Source of the DNA: a virus
Direction: 5' to 3' (one strand)
Virus record (IMG/VR): IMGVR_UViG_3300036846_000403
Span: 1-63,688 of that record
Length of the DNA: 63,688 nucleotides
Numbering within the stretch: the first letter of the stretch is position 1; the number at the start of each line of letters is the position of its first letter. The translations under genes were made by a program, and so were the position numbers. The notes beneath the pieces are model-generated. The model did not search any database. It was not told where the DNA came from and was given only the letters and a program-made list of their open reading frames with translations. This document shows positions 13,729 to 22,550 of this stretch, one piece after another.

Positions 13729-14206
13729 GGGTGAACGCCCTAACTGGGACACCTACTTCCTCGGCGTGGCGCTGGCAGTATCCGCGCGAGGCGACTGTAC
13801 CCGTAGGCTAGTCGGGGCAATCATGGTACAACCCTTCACGCACGACATCCTCTACACCGGCTATAACGGAGCACCACGGGGCGAGCCCGGCTGCCTGACC
13901 GCTGGTGCATGTCCACGTGGGCAGCACTACCTAGCGAAAACTGGCGGCCCAGTTACGTACTGCGCTTGCGGCAATACCTGGCCATGTCACCTCTCGGCCG
14001 AGTCGGGCACGGACTATGACGTCGGTAACGGGCTATGTATAGCAATCCACGCCGAAGAGAACGTCCTGCTATGTGCCGGGCGAAACGCAATAGGCAAGAT
14101 CATGTACGTCACGCACAAGCCATGCCTAATGTGTATACGCCTGATCCGTGGCGCAGGCGTTGACCGAGTAATCTGGCCAGGCGGTCAGGAGCTATTCGAC
14201 CTCTAG
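13715..14206 (+). CDS. dCMP deaminase family protein
   Basis: A cytidine/deoxycytidylate deaminase that would convert dCMP to dUMP, feeding ThyX (22543-23442). The zinc-site motifs are clear: HAEEN with H112 and the proton-shuttle E114, and PCLMC with C137 and C140. There are extra Cys/His residues at C60-C66 and the YCAC/CH region (about 83-91), as in dCMP deaminases with a second structural zinc. Length (163 aa) is normal. ATG 13715 follows CAGGGAG. Reaction assignment is from family knowledge. Confidence 0.9.
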   Translation: MTRNRGERPNWDTYFLGVALAVSARGDCTRRLVGAIMVQPFTHDILYTGYNGAPRGEPGCLTAGACPRGQHYLAKTGGPVTYCACGNTWPCHLSAESGTDYDVGNGLCIAIHAEENVLLCAGRNAIGKIMYVTHKPCLMCIRLIRGAGVDRVIWPGGQELFDL

Positions 14207-14213
14207 ATTGTAC

Positions 14214-14242
14214 TAGACTTTCACTCTCTGCTACGGTACGCT
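14214..14242 (+). promoter_or_regulatory. Class A promoter
   Basis: -35 TAGACT (14214-14219) in AGATTGTACTAGACT, 17-nt spacer, -10 TACGCT (14237-14242). A TTTCAC-N17-TATACG reading shifted by a few bases is an alternative. It drives the helicase/recombination operon. Confidence 0.6.
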
Positions 14243-14281
14243 ATACGTAGGGCGTTAAGGAAGCGCCGACGAGTAGGAGCT

Positions 14282-16210
14282 ATGAAAGCTGAAGTAACCA
14301 CCAACGGCAAGAGGATTCTTGCCCGCATCGACTACGCGGGCGGGGCAGGTCCCAAGGCCGCTAAGCACGTCCCAGGTGCGAAAGCTGAATGGGACAAGAC
14401 AGTCACCCCCAACGTGTTCCTGGGCTGGAGCTATCCACTCACGATGGATACCTGCCATGCCCTGCGGAATGAGTTCGGCCCGGAACTCCTGGTGATGGAG
14501 CCTCTGGCCGAATGGGCGCGGGAGCAGATCACCAAGGAGCGCAGCCTGGAAGAGTTCCGTGAGGAGCAGCTCACCAAGGTTGACTTCCCACGGGTCCGCG
14601 CCGAGGCACCGCAGCTCCTGAAGGCGATGATGAACCGCAAGTACCAGCTCGCGGGTACGGCCTTCATGCTCGCGGGTAAGGCGGTGATCCTGGGTGATGA
14701 CCCTGGACTCGGGAAGACGCTCCAGGCACTGGCCGCAATGATCGAGAACGATGCCACTGAAATCCTGGTGGCCTGCCGGAGAACCGCGACCCGCACTGTG
14801 TGGGAGCGCGAGACCCTGCGCTGGACCGACATCAAGCCGTTCGTAGCCCAGGGCACTCGCACCGAGCGCGAGAAGGCAATGATGGATTACGACTCCTACC
14901 GCGACGGCCGGAAGATGCTGATCATCAACATCGAGATGGTCCGCTCTAAGCGCACGGAGGTCTGCCCAGCTACCCCGGATGGTGTGTGCGCGTTCGGTGA
15001 CCGGCCGCCACGGGACCACGTCAAGCACGAGTACCACTCGACGCCGGAATGGCCGTTCCTCAGCCAGGGTACGCTGTGGGATGCGATCATCTTCGATGAG
15101 TCCCACAACCTCCTGGCGTCGACCGCCAACGTCCAGTCGAAGCGTATCACACAGGCCCGCTTCGGCGCGGTACAGATCCGCAAGCGCCTACGGCCGGGCG
15201 GACTGGCTATCGCCCTGTCCGGCACCCCGTTCCGCAGCAAGCTAGAGAAAGGATGGGGGACACTCAATTGGCTACGACCGGACGTGTTCGGTGGCTACTG
15301 GCGCTGGGCCGAGACGTACTTTGGAGTCGAGCAAGGCAGATACGGCAAAGTCGTCGGAGACGGCGACAAGGTTCTAGAGCCACGCAACCCCTCAGCCTGG
15401 GACCGCATGCTGAGACCATACTATCTAAAGAGGACCAAGGCGGAAGCTGCCCCCGATCTACCGCCTATCACTTTTGCCGGGACACCCATCGACCCGGCGA
15501 ACCCTGAGTCTCCGTGCTACGTCCACCTGGAGATGTCTCCGGAACAGGCCAAGGCATACTGGCAGATGGAGAGCCTAGCCGAGGCAACCCTGGAGACCGG
15601 CAAGATCACCGCGACCGGCGTACTTGCTGAGATCACCCGGCTCCGGCAGTTCGCTACCGCGAACCACATCCACGGAACGGGACGGCAGCACCTAGTACCG
15701 ACGCTTCCCAGTAACAAGATCGAGTGGCTAATCGACTTCATCCAGGAACGCGAGGGAACCGGCCAGAAGGTCGTCATCGCCAGCAGCTTCACGAGCATGG
15801 TCGAGCTAGCGGCCGACACGATCAGGCACCAGTGTAATATGGAAGTCCTCACGCTGACCGGCGCGACGTCCGACCGGGACCGCGCCGACCTTGTGACGCG
15901 GTTCCAGGATACCAACGACAGCCTCCAGGTCGTCTGCCTTAACCGGGACGCGGGCGGTGAGTCGATCACTTTGGACGCGGCTGACGAGATGGTCGTGCTT
16001 GATATGCCGTGGATCTCCGACCGTGACGAGCAGCTTAACGCGCGAATCCACCGAGTCAGCCGAATCCACCAGGTCGAGATCTACCGGCTGATCAGCGTCG
16101 ACACGATCGATCAGTGGCTCGCAAATCTTAACGACGAACAGAGAGAGGTGGTGAAAAAGGCGAGCCCGCGAAAGCTCAGTGAGATCGCTATAGCCGGTAA
16201 GAATGTCTAG
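14282..16210 (+). CDS. SNF2/SF2-type DNA helicase or translocase
   Basis: A 642-aa SF2 ATPase of SNF2/RapA style. Motif I GDDPGLGKT is at residues about 138-146, motif II DESH at about 272-275, the SGTPFRS motif III region follows, then a C-terminal helicase domain with the motif VI-like ARIHRVSRIHQ (about 583-593). Phage proteins of this type act in replication, repair or recombination. The first 120 residues hold a small HARP-like or accessory region (VTTNGKRILARIDYAGGAG). It heads an operon with nuclease, annealing ATPase and SSB-like genes. ATG 14282 follows GTAGGAGCT. Confidence 0.9.
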   Translation: MKAEVTTNGKRILARIDYAGGAGPKAAKHVPGAKAEWDKTVTPNVFLGWSYPLTMDTCHALRNEFGPELLVMEPLAEWAREQITKERSLEEFREEQLTKVDFPRVRAEAPQLLKAMMNRKYQLAGTAFMLAGKAVILGDDPGLGKTLQALAAMIENDATEILVACRRTATRTVWERETLRWTDIKPFVAQGTRTEREKAMMDYDSYRDGRKMLIINIEMVRSKRTEVCPATPDGVCAFGDRPPRDHVKHEYHSTPEWPFLSQGTLWDAIIFDESHNLLASTANVQSKRITQARFGAVQIRKRLRPGGLAIALSGTPFRSKLEKGWGTLNWLRPDVFGGYWRWAETYFGVEQGRYGKVVGDGDKVLEPRNPSAWDRMLRPYYLKRTKAEAAPDLPPITFAGTPIDPANPESPCYVHLEMSPEQAKAYWQMESLAEATLETGKITATGVLAEITRLRQFATANHIHGTGRQHLVPTLPSNKIEWLIDFIQEREGTGQKVVIASSFTSMVELAADTIRHQCNMEVLTLTGATSDRDRADLVTRFQDTNDSLQVVCLNRDAGGESITLDAADEMVVLDMPWISDRDEQLNARIHRVSRIHQVEIYRLISVDTIDQWLANLNDEQREVVKKASPRKLSEIAIAGKNV

Positions 16211-16358
16211 TGAGGAGAAGCGCCTTGAGCGACACCGGAGATATAACAGGAGCGCTAAGGGGCAGGCTCGAAACAAGAAATATGAAGCCAAACACCCCGA
16301 GCGGAGAGAGAGATGGGAGGCAGCCAGGAATGCCCTCCGACCGCGATCCGGCTGGTAA
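16203..16358 (+). CDS. Small Arg/Lys-rich protein (51 aa)
   Basis: ATG 16203 overlaps the helicase end; GGTAAGA precedes it. The strongly basic chain (RRYNRSAKGQARNKKYEAKH then PERRERWEAARNALR) is of a type seen in many actinophages and is probably a nucleic-acid binder. It was chosen over the overlapping GTG 16210 frame because the latter's first 40 residues lack protein-like composition. Confidence 0.65.
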   Translation: MSSEEKRLERHRRYNRSAKGQARNKKYEAKHPERRERWEAARNALRPRSGW

Positions 16359-16520
16359 GACTGAGTTCGATCTCGATAACGAGTGGTATGAGGCATTTGC
16401 CGACAAGGTCCACTCCTTCGGGAAGAAATGGCCTGACCCGCTTACCGCCGAGGAATTCACCGCCTGTACTGAGCACGCCGATACCGTCGTGCGCCGGCCG
16501 AGGGAAGAGATGTGGGACTC

Positions 16521-16524
<4 letters not shown>
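16330..16524 (+). CDS. Hypothetical acidic protein (64 aa)
   Basis: ATG 16330 after GGGAGG (about 16315-16320), inside the end of the previous gene. A helical acidic chain (KTEFDLDNEWYEAFADKVHS, PLTAEEFTACTEHADTVVRR). The stop overlaps the next GTG (GTGA). An acidic protein directly following a basic one may form a pair; that is speculation. Confidence 0.6.
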
Positions 16525-17297
<773 letters not shown>

Positions 17298-17299
17298 CC

Positions 17300-17393
17300 G
17301 CTAGGTCAAGCAGCCCGGCCTATCCGGCTGCTTGGCCTAGCTCCCGTCCCGGCGGTCAGCCCCGCCCCCAAGTGACCAGCTGGCCGCCGGGAC
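17300..17393 (+). terminator. Two tandem long hairpins
   Basis: Hairpin 1: 16-nt arms 17300-17315 and 17326-17341 (GCTAGGTCAAGCAGCC with GGCTGCTTGGCCTAGC, one wobble pair). Hairpin 2: 15-nt arms 17346-17360 and 17379-17393 (GTCCCGGCGGTCAGC with GCTGGCCGCCGGGAC, one wobble). They separate the 16521 gene from the nuclease operon and probably terminate or attenuate transcription. Confidence 0.7.
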
Positions 17394-17422
17394 CCAACAA
17401 TCTCTCCGACCAGGAGATGCCG

Positions 17423-18397
17423 GTGGACAGTCTCCCTACGCTACGGACGTCCGAGCGCGCCGCCTTCAAGCGGTGTATGTTTAAGTGGTGGCTAGAGTAC
17501 CGCCACGGGTACCGACCGCGGGCAAAAGACGCCGACGCACTCTGGTTCGGAATAGGTGTGCATGAAGCCCTAGCGGCCTGGTACCTGAAGGGCACGCGGC
17601 GCGGCCCGCATCCGGCCGAGACCTGGGAACGCTGGGCCGCTGATGAGATTGCTTTTGCTAAGACTTACCTTGATGATACGTTCGATGAGCCGGTATGGGT
17701 TGACGCAGTAGAACTCGGCATCGCAATGCTTGAGGCGTACATCGACCGCTACGGCCGCGATGAACAGTGGAGTATCATCTCCACAGAGCAGCCGTTCCGC
17801 GTCCGTATTACCCGCGAGGGAACACCAGTTGCCTACTTCGCTTCGCGATGGGATGGCGTGGCGCGGGATGAAGGCGACGGGAAGATATACCTGCTCGAAC
17901 ACAAGACTGCTGCGCAGATCGTTACGGCCTACCTCGAACTTGACGACCAGGGCGGTTCCTACTGGGCGGTTGCTAGCCAACTGCTACGCGCGAAAGGCAT
18001 ACTGAAGCCCGGAGAGAATATCTCCGGCATCATTTACAACTTCCTCCGGAAAGCCCTACCCGATGAACGCCCGCAGAATGAGGAAGGTCTTCGCCTAAAC
18101 AAGAACAGCTCAGTTTCTAAGCGACAGCCACCGCAGCCGTTCGTCCGGGTAATGGTTGAGCGCAGCCCGAAGGAACAGCGCACTCAGCTAGAACGGATAG
18201 CTGATGAGGTCGCGGTGATGAATGCCGTACGTGACGGCATCATCCCAATCACGAAGACGCCGACGAAAGACTGTACCTGGTGTCCGTTCTGGATTCCCTG
18301 TAACCTACACGAGCGTGGGAGCGATGCCTATCAGACCGTGCTGAAGAACAACTACGTACAGATAGACCCTTACAAGGACATGAGAAAGAGTGCGTGA
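17423..18397 (+). CDS. Cas4/RecB-type PD-(D/E)XK nuclease with Fe-S cysteines
   Basis: A RecB-family exonuclease. The order is an N-terminal Cys (KRCMFKWW, C18), FGIGVHEAL with the motif I His, DGVARDEGDG, then LLEHKT (about 157-161) as the E-x-K of the active site, and C-terminal cysteines CTWCPFWIPC (C284, C287, C293). One early and three late Cys are the Cas4/AddB iron-sulfur arrangement. The start was set at GTG 17423, 6 nt after AGGAG; ATG 17417 is possible. The context (helicase, Sak4-like ATPase, SSB-like) indicates a recombination or end-processing role. Confidence 0.85.
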   Translation: MDSLPTLRTSERAAFKRCMFKWWLEYRHGYRPRAKDADALWFGIGVHEALAAWYLKGTRRGPHPAETWERWAADEIAFAKTYLDDTFDEPVWVDAVELGIAMLEAYIDRYGRDEQWSIISTEQPFRVRITREGTPVAYFASRWDGVARDEGDGKIYLLEHKTAAQIVTAYLELDDQGGSYWAVASQLLRAKGILKPGENISGIIYNFLRKALPDERPQNEEGLRLNKNSSVSKRQPPQPFVRVMVERSPKEQRTQLERIADEVAVMNAVRDGIIPITKTPTKDCTWCPFWIPCNLHERGSDAYQTVLKNNYVQIDPYKDMRKSA

Positions 18398-19332
18398 TGC
18401 CACCAACACGAGGGCTGCGAGGGGCAAGGCCGGGAGCCCAACGACAATCAGCAAAGCAATCAAGGGAAGCGCCGCTCTCTATGATGGAAGCGGATGTCGA
18501 GATCGTAACCGAGGATCTGTCCGAGTCCGGACAGACGGCCCCGGTCAACATCCTGATCCACGGGCCGTCCGGCCACGGCAAGACCCTACTCGCAGGCGGC
18601 GCGGCCGACGGTACCCGGCCGGTAACCTTCCTGTCTACCGAGACGGAAGGTGTAGCCAGTGCCCGCGCCGTCGGCAGTATGGCCAAGCTGTGGCGGTGCC
18701 CATCCTGGGAACACGCCGTCGCCGGGGTCAAGAAGGCAGAGCAGGAATTCACGATCAGGGACTGGATGGTCGTCGACTCCGGCACCAAGATGCAAGAGAT
18801 GTATATGCGCTGGATCCTGGCGCGCGAGAATGAGCTGAACCCTCAGCGTGACCTCGACATCCCAGCGATCCAGAACCACCAGAAGTACCAGAACGGATTT
18901 AAGCGCTGGTGCGACCGGCTTATCGACGGCCAGTTCAACGTGATCTTTATCACGACATCAATGACTGCCGACGACGCCGAGGGTGAGGAACGGATCATCC
19001 CGCACCTCCTGGGGAAGAAAGGCGAGATCTCGGATTATGTCTCGGCTCAGTTCTCCGTCGCGCTGTACTACTCCGTCGCCCGCGAGTCGCGCGAGATGCG
19101 CGGACCCGTTATGCGCCGAGCCCTAGCCCAGCCCTATCCTCCCTGGTACGCCAAAGACCGCTATATGGCTCTCGGCAAGTTCTGGGATGTCGAAGAGGGC
19201 AATTACTTCGCGATGTCTGCGATGATCGAAGCGATCGACAAGGCAAGGGGAGCAGATGCCGGCGAGGAAACCGAAGCCCCAGTCAGAGCCCGCGTCCCCC
19301 GTCAGGCTCGTAGATCCAGGAACTCAAACTAA
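18397..19332 (+). CDS. Sak4/AAA_24-like RecA-fold ATPase
   Basis: A phage recombination ATPase of the Sak4-like/AAA_24 group. Walker A GPSGHGKT is at residues about 56-63 and Walker B WMVVDSGTKM follows; ITTSMTADDAEG and a large middle segment fit the family. Sak4 proteins anneal or pair single-stranded DNA with the help of SSB, and an SSB-like protein is encoded just downstream. ATG 18397 overlaps the nuclease stop. The first 28 residues are low in complexity, so the double ATG at 18481/18484 is a real alternative start. The C-terminus is basic. Confidence 0.8.
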   Translation: MPPTRGLRGARPGAQRQSAKQSREAPLSMMEADVEIVTEDLSESGQTAPVNILIHGPSGHGKTLLAGGAADGTRPVTFLSTETEGVASARAVGSMAKLWRCPSWEHAVAGVKKAEQEFTIRDWMVVDSGTKMQEMYMRWILARENELNPQRDLDIPAIQNHQKYQNGFKRWCDRLIDGQFNVIFITTSMTADDAEGEERIIPHLLGKKGEISDYVSAQFSVALYYSVARESREMRGPVMRRALAQPYPPWYAKDRYMALGKFWDVEEGNYFAMSAMIEAIDKARGADAGEETEAPVRARVPRQARRSRNSN

Positions 19333-19456
19333 GGAGTGGCTACACAAACACGTCCTCAAACGACACCCCGGCGTCCGGTTCGTAACCTGGGGAGACCATG
19401 ACGCAAACCACCGCCTCCATCAGCCCTATCTAGATCACACGCACGAAGGGACATGA
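19256..19456 (+). CDS. Small His-rich, zinc-finger-like protein (66 aa)
   Basis: ATG 19256 has a good AGGGGAG 6 nt upstream and lies wholly out of frame in the end of the ATPase gene, over 77 nt. The sequence KEWLHKHVLKRHPG then DHDANHRLHQPYLDHTHEG is unusually His-rich and could bind a metal. It sits between the Sak4-like and SSB-like genes. Function unknown. Confidence 0.6.
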   Translation: MPARKPKPQSEPASPVRLVDPGTQTKEWLHKHVLKRHPGVRFVTWGDHDANHRLHQPYLDHTHEGT

Positions 19457-19457
19457 C

Positions 19458-20294
19458 ATGGTTCGCCTACGTAAAGAGGACACCGAAGACCTCAATGTCG
19501 AGGAACTCGACGCCGTAGAATACTCAGATGAGCAATTCGACAGTTACGACGGCGAGGTGCCGCCCAAGGATCTCGAACTGACCGGATTCGTCCGGAAGAT
19601 GTGGTGGACCCGGAGCGGCGCAGGCGACCCGATGCTCAAGGTGCTCTGGGTGGCCGCCGAGAACGACGGCGACAACGACGAGTACAATGGCTGTCCGTTC
19701 TGGCTGAACGCAGCGCTGATCGGCGCGGCGAAGTTCCGGTGGGCACCGTTCCTCGACAACTTCGGCATCACGCTCAAGCAAGTCAAGAACAACACCGATG
19801 TCCAGGACAAGGACGACCAGAACGGCGCGCCCATCAACAAGATCGCCAACTGGCGGCCCGGCGAAGAGAACGATGAAGCCTGGTGCCGGATTATCACCGA
19901 TCGGGAGCGCTACCAGGGTGAGTGGCAGCCCAAGGTGAAGACATGGCTTCCCTACGACGCCGACGAGGCAGATGAGGAGCCTGCGGACGACGAAGAGACA
20001 GACGACGAGTACGATGAGGAGGATGAGGACGACTCAGAGCCCGAGCCCGAGCCGGAACCGGAACCGGCGCGCGGCAGGGGTCGCGGAGCGGCCCGGAACG
20101 CCCCTGACAAGGCCGCACCCGCCCGGTCGGGTAGAGGTACCCGCGCCGCCGCCCCAGCCGCTGACAAGCCCGCTCCGGCCCGTACGGCGAGAGGCGCGCG
20201 ACCGGCTAAGGCCGCTGCGCCCGCCGAGAAGCCTGCGCGCGGACGTGGCCGGGCACGCAGCAAGGACGGCTACGACGACGAGCCGCCATTTTAA
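19458..20294 (+). CDS. SSB-like protein with long PE/RG linker (278 aa)
   Basis: ATG 19458 after GAAGGGACATGAC. The first 170 residues look like a DNA-binding domain of SSB/DUF669 type (LTGFVRKMWWTRSGAGDPML, KVLWVAAENDGDNDEY, WLNAALIGAAKFRW). Then come a very acidic stretch, PEPEPEPEPARGRG and Ala/Arg/Lys-rich repeats, and finally the tail YDDEPPF. An acidic tail ending in P-F is the signature by which bacterial SSBs recruit partners (consensus DDDIPF). Assignment as the phage SSB is inferred from that tail and from the recombination neighbours. Confidence 0.65.
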   Translation: MVRLRKEDTEDLNVEELDAVEYSDEQFDSYDGEVPPKDLELTGFVRKMWWTRSGAGDPMLKVLWVAAENDGDNDEYNGCPFWLNAALIGAAKFRWAPFLDNFGITLKQVKNNTDVQDKDDQNGAPINKIANWRPGEENDEAWCRIITDRERYQGEWQPKVKTWLPYDADEADEEPADDEETDDEYDEEDEDDSEPEPEPEPEPARGRGRGAARNAPDKAAPARSGRGTRAAAPAADKPAPARTARGARPAKAAAPAEKPARGRGRARSKDGYDDEPPF

Positions 20295-20391
20295 CCCGAT
20301 CGCAAGAAACCTAGCGCTAGAGATCAGGCGGCTCCGTGAGGAAGCTCATCAGAGTTTCCTCCGGGCCGTCTGGTCCGGGAAGTGGCCATAG
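20245..20391 (+). CDS. Possible small overlapping gene (48 aa)
   Basis: A frame from GTG 20245 to TAG 20391 fills the gap between the SSB-like gene and MazG. Its last 32 residues (NPIARNLALEIRRLREEA then HQSFLRAVWSGKWP) look like a natural amphipathic helix, and the stop is coupled to the MazG GTG (TAGTG). The N-terminal part overlaps the SSB gene and is less convincing. No good Shine-Dalgarno was seen. Confidence 0.35.
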   Translation: MAGHAARTATTTSRHFNPIARNLALEIRRLREEAHQSFLRAVWSGKWP

Positions 20392-20753
20392 TGAGTTACC
20401 AAGATGACAGCATCGACTGGCAGATCATTCGTTACGTAGACAACTGGCTCGATGAAGATGTTCCCGAGTACTACAAGGACCAGCCACTCGCTCAGGACTG
20501 GGCGCGGATCTCTAAGGTTATCGAAGAACTTGGCGAAACCATATCCGCGATAATCGGCGCGACCGGCCAGAATCCTCGCAAGGGGATTACCCACAAGTCG
20601 ACAGACATCGTCGATGAACTCGCAGATGTCGTGATGACGGGAATCCTCGCCATCCAGCACTTCACCAAGGACGCCCCGGCGACACGGGATATCCTGCTCC
20701 AGAAGCAGGCATTCATCTACCGGCGAATGATGAATCTGGAAGAGAAGAAATGA
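20391..20753 (+). CDS. MazG-like nucleotide pyrophosphohydrolase
   Basis: A MazG/all-alpha NTP pyrophosphatase-like protein: KVIEELGETISAIIGATG (E-E-x2-E motif) followed by VDELADVVMTGILAI (D-E-x2-D-V motif) in the middle of a 120-aa chain. Such enzymes hydrolyse (d)NTPs to monophosphates, cleansing pools or lowering alarmone levels. The start GTG 20391 follows GGGAAG and is coupled to the upstream stop; GTG 20382 is an alternative. It begins the run of nucleotide enzymes to 24134. Confidence 0.8.
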   Translation: MSYQDDSIDWQIIRYVDNWLDEDVPEYYKDQPLAQDWARISKVIEELGETISAIIGATGQNPRKGITHKSTDIVDELADVVMTGILAIQHFTKDAPATRDILLQKQAFIYRRMMNLEEKK

Positions 20754-21517
20754 GCGTAGCCGTCCTTGGCTGCGGGCCGTCCGGACTGGCGGCGGCTCTG
20801 GCTGCCGTCAACTCCGGGCATAAGGTCCTGATAGCAAGCAACACCACCATCCCAAGTACCCAGTATGGATGCCAGTATCTTCACTCTCCCATCCCCGGCT
20901 ACCGGGACGTAGCCCACGCCACAGTAGAGTACCACCTAAACGGTACGGCCGAAGAATACCGCCTGAAGGTTTACGGGCGGAAGTGGACGGGTAGGGTATC
21001 CCCGGAAGACTTTATAGGCGAACATGAAGCCTGGGACATCCGCGAGACGTACCAGGAGATGTGGGGAGATCTTCACGAGAACGCGAGAGTTACATTTATC
21101 AAGATTCCTAAAATCAAATCTGGTATCATATCTAAGCTTGTGTATAGATTCGATCCCGCCTTCATCATCTCGACCGTACCCGCGCCAGACCTATGCTACA
21201 ACCCGGCCCATCAATTTATCTACCATAACATCTTCGCAAACGGCAGCACGAAGCCGGCAACTGAAGCCGTCAACACAGTAGTGTGCGACGGCACCCCGAT
21301 GAACGACTGGTACCGGAACGCCTGTGTGTTCGGGTACCGGACGATCGAATGGCCACACCGGCCAACGAACGGCGACGCAACAGTTTCCGTCAGGAAGCCA
21401 CTCACCACCGACTGCGACTGCTACCCGGAGTATTTCAGGATCGGCCGGTACGGCAAGTGGCAGAAGTCCTACCTAGTTCACCAGACTTATCCGGAAGTGA
21501 TGGAGATCCTTAGTTGA
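20750..21517 (+). CDS. FAD/NAD(P)-binding Rossmann oxidoreductase-like protein
   Basis: A dinucleotide-binding fold: VAVLGCGPSGLAAALAAVNS at residues 3-22 is a textbook GxGxxG beta-alpha-beta unit, followed by GHKVLIASN (the second strand). At 255 aa it is shorter than typical flavin monooxygenases, and the rest (EDFIGEHEAWDIRETYQEMW, ...TVVCDGTPMNDWYRNAC, CDCYPEYFRIGR) matches no family I know. ATG 20750 overlaps the MazG stop and its stop overlaps the HAD gene. Linkage with ThyX (an FAD enzyme) suggests a nucleotide-related redox step; that is inference. Confidence 0.7.
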   Translation: MSVAVLGCGPSGLAAALAAVNSGHKVLIASNTTIPSTQYGCQYLHSPIPGYRDVAHATVEYHLNGTAEEYRLKVYGRKWTGRVSPEDFIGEHEAWDIRETYQEMWGDLHENARVTFIKIPKIKSGIISKLVYRFDPAFIISTVPAPDLCYNPAHQFIYHNIFANGSTKPATEAVNTVVCDGTPMNDWYRNACVFGYRTIEWPHRPTNGDATVSVRKPLTTDCDCYPEYFRIGRYGKWQKSYLVHQTYPEVMEILS

Positions 21518-21552
21518 TCAGTATTAGGAATCCTTCAAGGTCACAGCCAATC

Positions 21553-22239
21553 ATGAGAGGGGTAAAGCAATTGCGTAGACGAGAGTTCCGCAGCGGCGAA
21601 GGAAAGCCAGTCGTGGCGCTCGACATCGATGGGACGCTCGGCAACTACCACGCCCACTTCCTCTGGTTCGCGGAACGCTGGCTCGGTATGCCTATGCCGT
21701 CCGAGTACGACATCAACCCCGGTCGTCGCCTTCACGAGTTCATGAACGTCCCCCACCATATCTACCGGGAATGTAAGCTAGCCTACCGGCAGGGCGGCCT
21801 GAAACGCTTCATGCCTGTGTACCCTGGCGCCGCCGAGCTAACACACAATATCCGTAATGCCGGCGCGGAAGTATGGATCTGTACGACGCGCCCGTATATG
21901 CGCCTAGACAACATCGACCCCGATACGCGGGAATGGCTCGGCCGCAATCACATCGACTACGACGCCGTGATCTTTGAAGGAGTGCCGCTCGGTGACAGGA
22001 TTACAACCAAGTATGAAGATCTGGTCCGACAAGTAGGCATAGACAGGGTTGTCGCGGCAGTCGACGACCTACCCGAGCAGACAGCGGACGCAATCAAGAA
22101 CGGCATCCGGCGCGTCTACCTCCGCGCCCAGCCATACAACCAGAGTCCCGAGGTACTAGGCGAACGCATCGACACCCTGGGCGTCCTGTGGCTGAGACTC
22201 CGCAAGGACATATCCGAATGGCAGGCAAATCACTCATGA
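21553..22239 (+). CDS. HAD-family 5'(3')-deoxyribonucleotidase-like protein
   Basis: HAD phosphatase: ALDIDGTLGNY places the catalytic DxD at residues about 24 and 26, CTTRPYMR is the motif II Thr region, and AAVDDLPEQ the motif III/IV aspartates. The order and the 228-aa length fit NT5C-like deoxynucleotidases, which dephosphorylate dUMP/dTMP. ATG 21553 was chosen; TTG 21514 (overlapping the previous stop) and TTG 21571 (better Shine-Dalgarno, GAGAGGGG) are alternatives. It lies directly before ThyX. Confidence 0.8.
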   Translation: MRGVKQLRRREFRSGEGKPVVALDIDGTLGNYHAHFLWFAERWLGMPMPSEYDINPGRRLHEFMNVPHHIYRECKLAYRQGGLKRFMPVYPGAAELTHNIRNAGAEVWICTTRPYMRLDNIDPDTREWLGRNHIDYDAVIFEGVPLGDRITTKYEDLVRQVGIDRVVAAVDDLPEQTADAIKNGIRRVYLRAQPYNQSPEVLGERIDTLGVLWLRLRKDISEWQANHS

Positions 22240-22550
22240 AGAAAACCTTTTGCGACGTAGACGGTAAGCAGTGCGTCAACACGACCGTCCTAGTACACAT
22301 ACAAGTCCATCACCACACGAAGGACGGGCAGCCCGTAGGCCAGGATTACTTCAGGCCGATCGAGGTCTGTACGGACTGTGAGACTCTTCTCAAGAGACTA
22401 TTCCCGCAGGCGTTCGTTATGGACCACAGCCGTAGCGAAGAACCGATGATTGCGGAAACTCCGGTCGCCTACGAGAACGCAGCCGCAAGGCAAAGGATAT
22501 CAAGGGAAGAATTCGAAGAGGCAATGGAAAGGCGGCACAACGGTGAGTGA
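22236..22550 (+). CDS. Small cysteine-rich protein (104 aa)
   Basis: ATG 22236 overlaps the HAD stop (ATGA). FCDVDGKQC at the N-terminus and EVCTDCETLLKRLFP in the middle give a four-cysteine zinc-ribbon-like arrangement around a beta hairpin (TTVLVHIQVHHHTKDG). The C-terminal third is a charged helix. The stop overlaps the ThyX start. Function unknown. Confidence 0.75.
   Translation: MKKTFCDVDGKQCVNTTVLVHIQVHHHTKDGQPVGQDYFRPIEVCTDCETLLKRLFPQAFVMDHSRSEEPMIAETPVAYENAAARQRISREEFEEAMERRHNGE

Noticed and set aside
14255-15106. Leftward frame opposite the SNF2 helicase
   Set aside because: Antisense shadow of a gene with complete helicase motifs.
16210-16329. GTG 16210 as start of the gene ending at 16524
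   Set aside because: The overlapping frame from ATG 16203 gives a recognisable small basic protein, and ATG 16330 has a good ribosome site.
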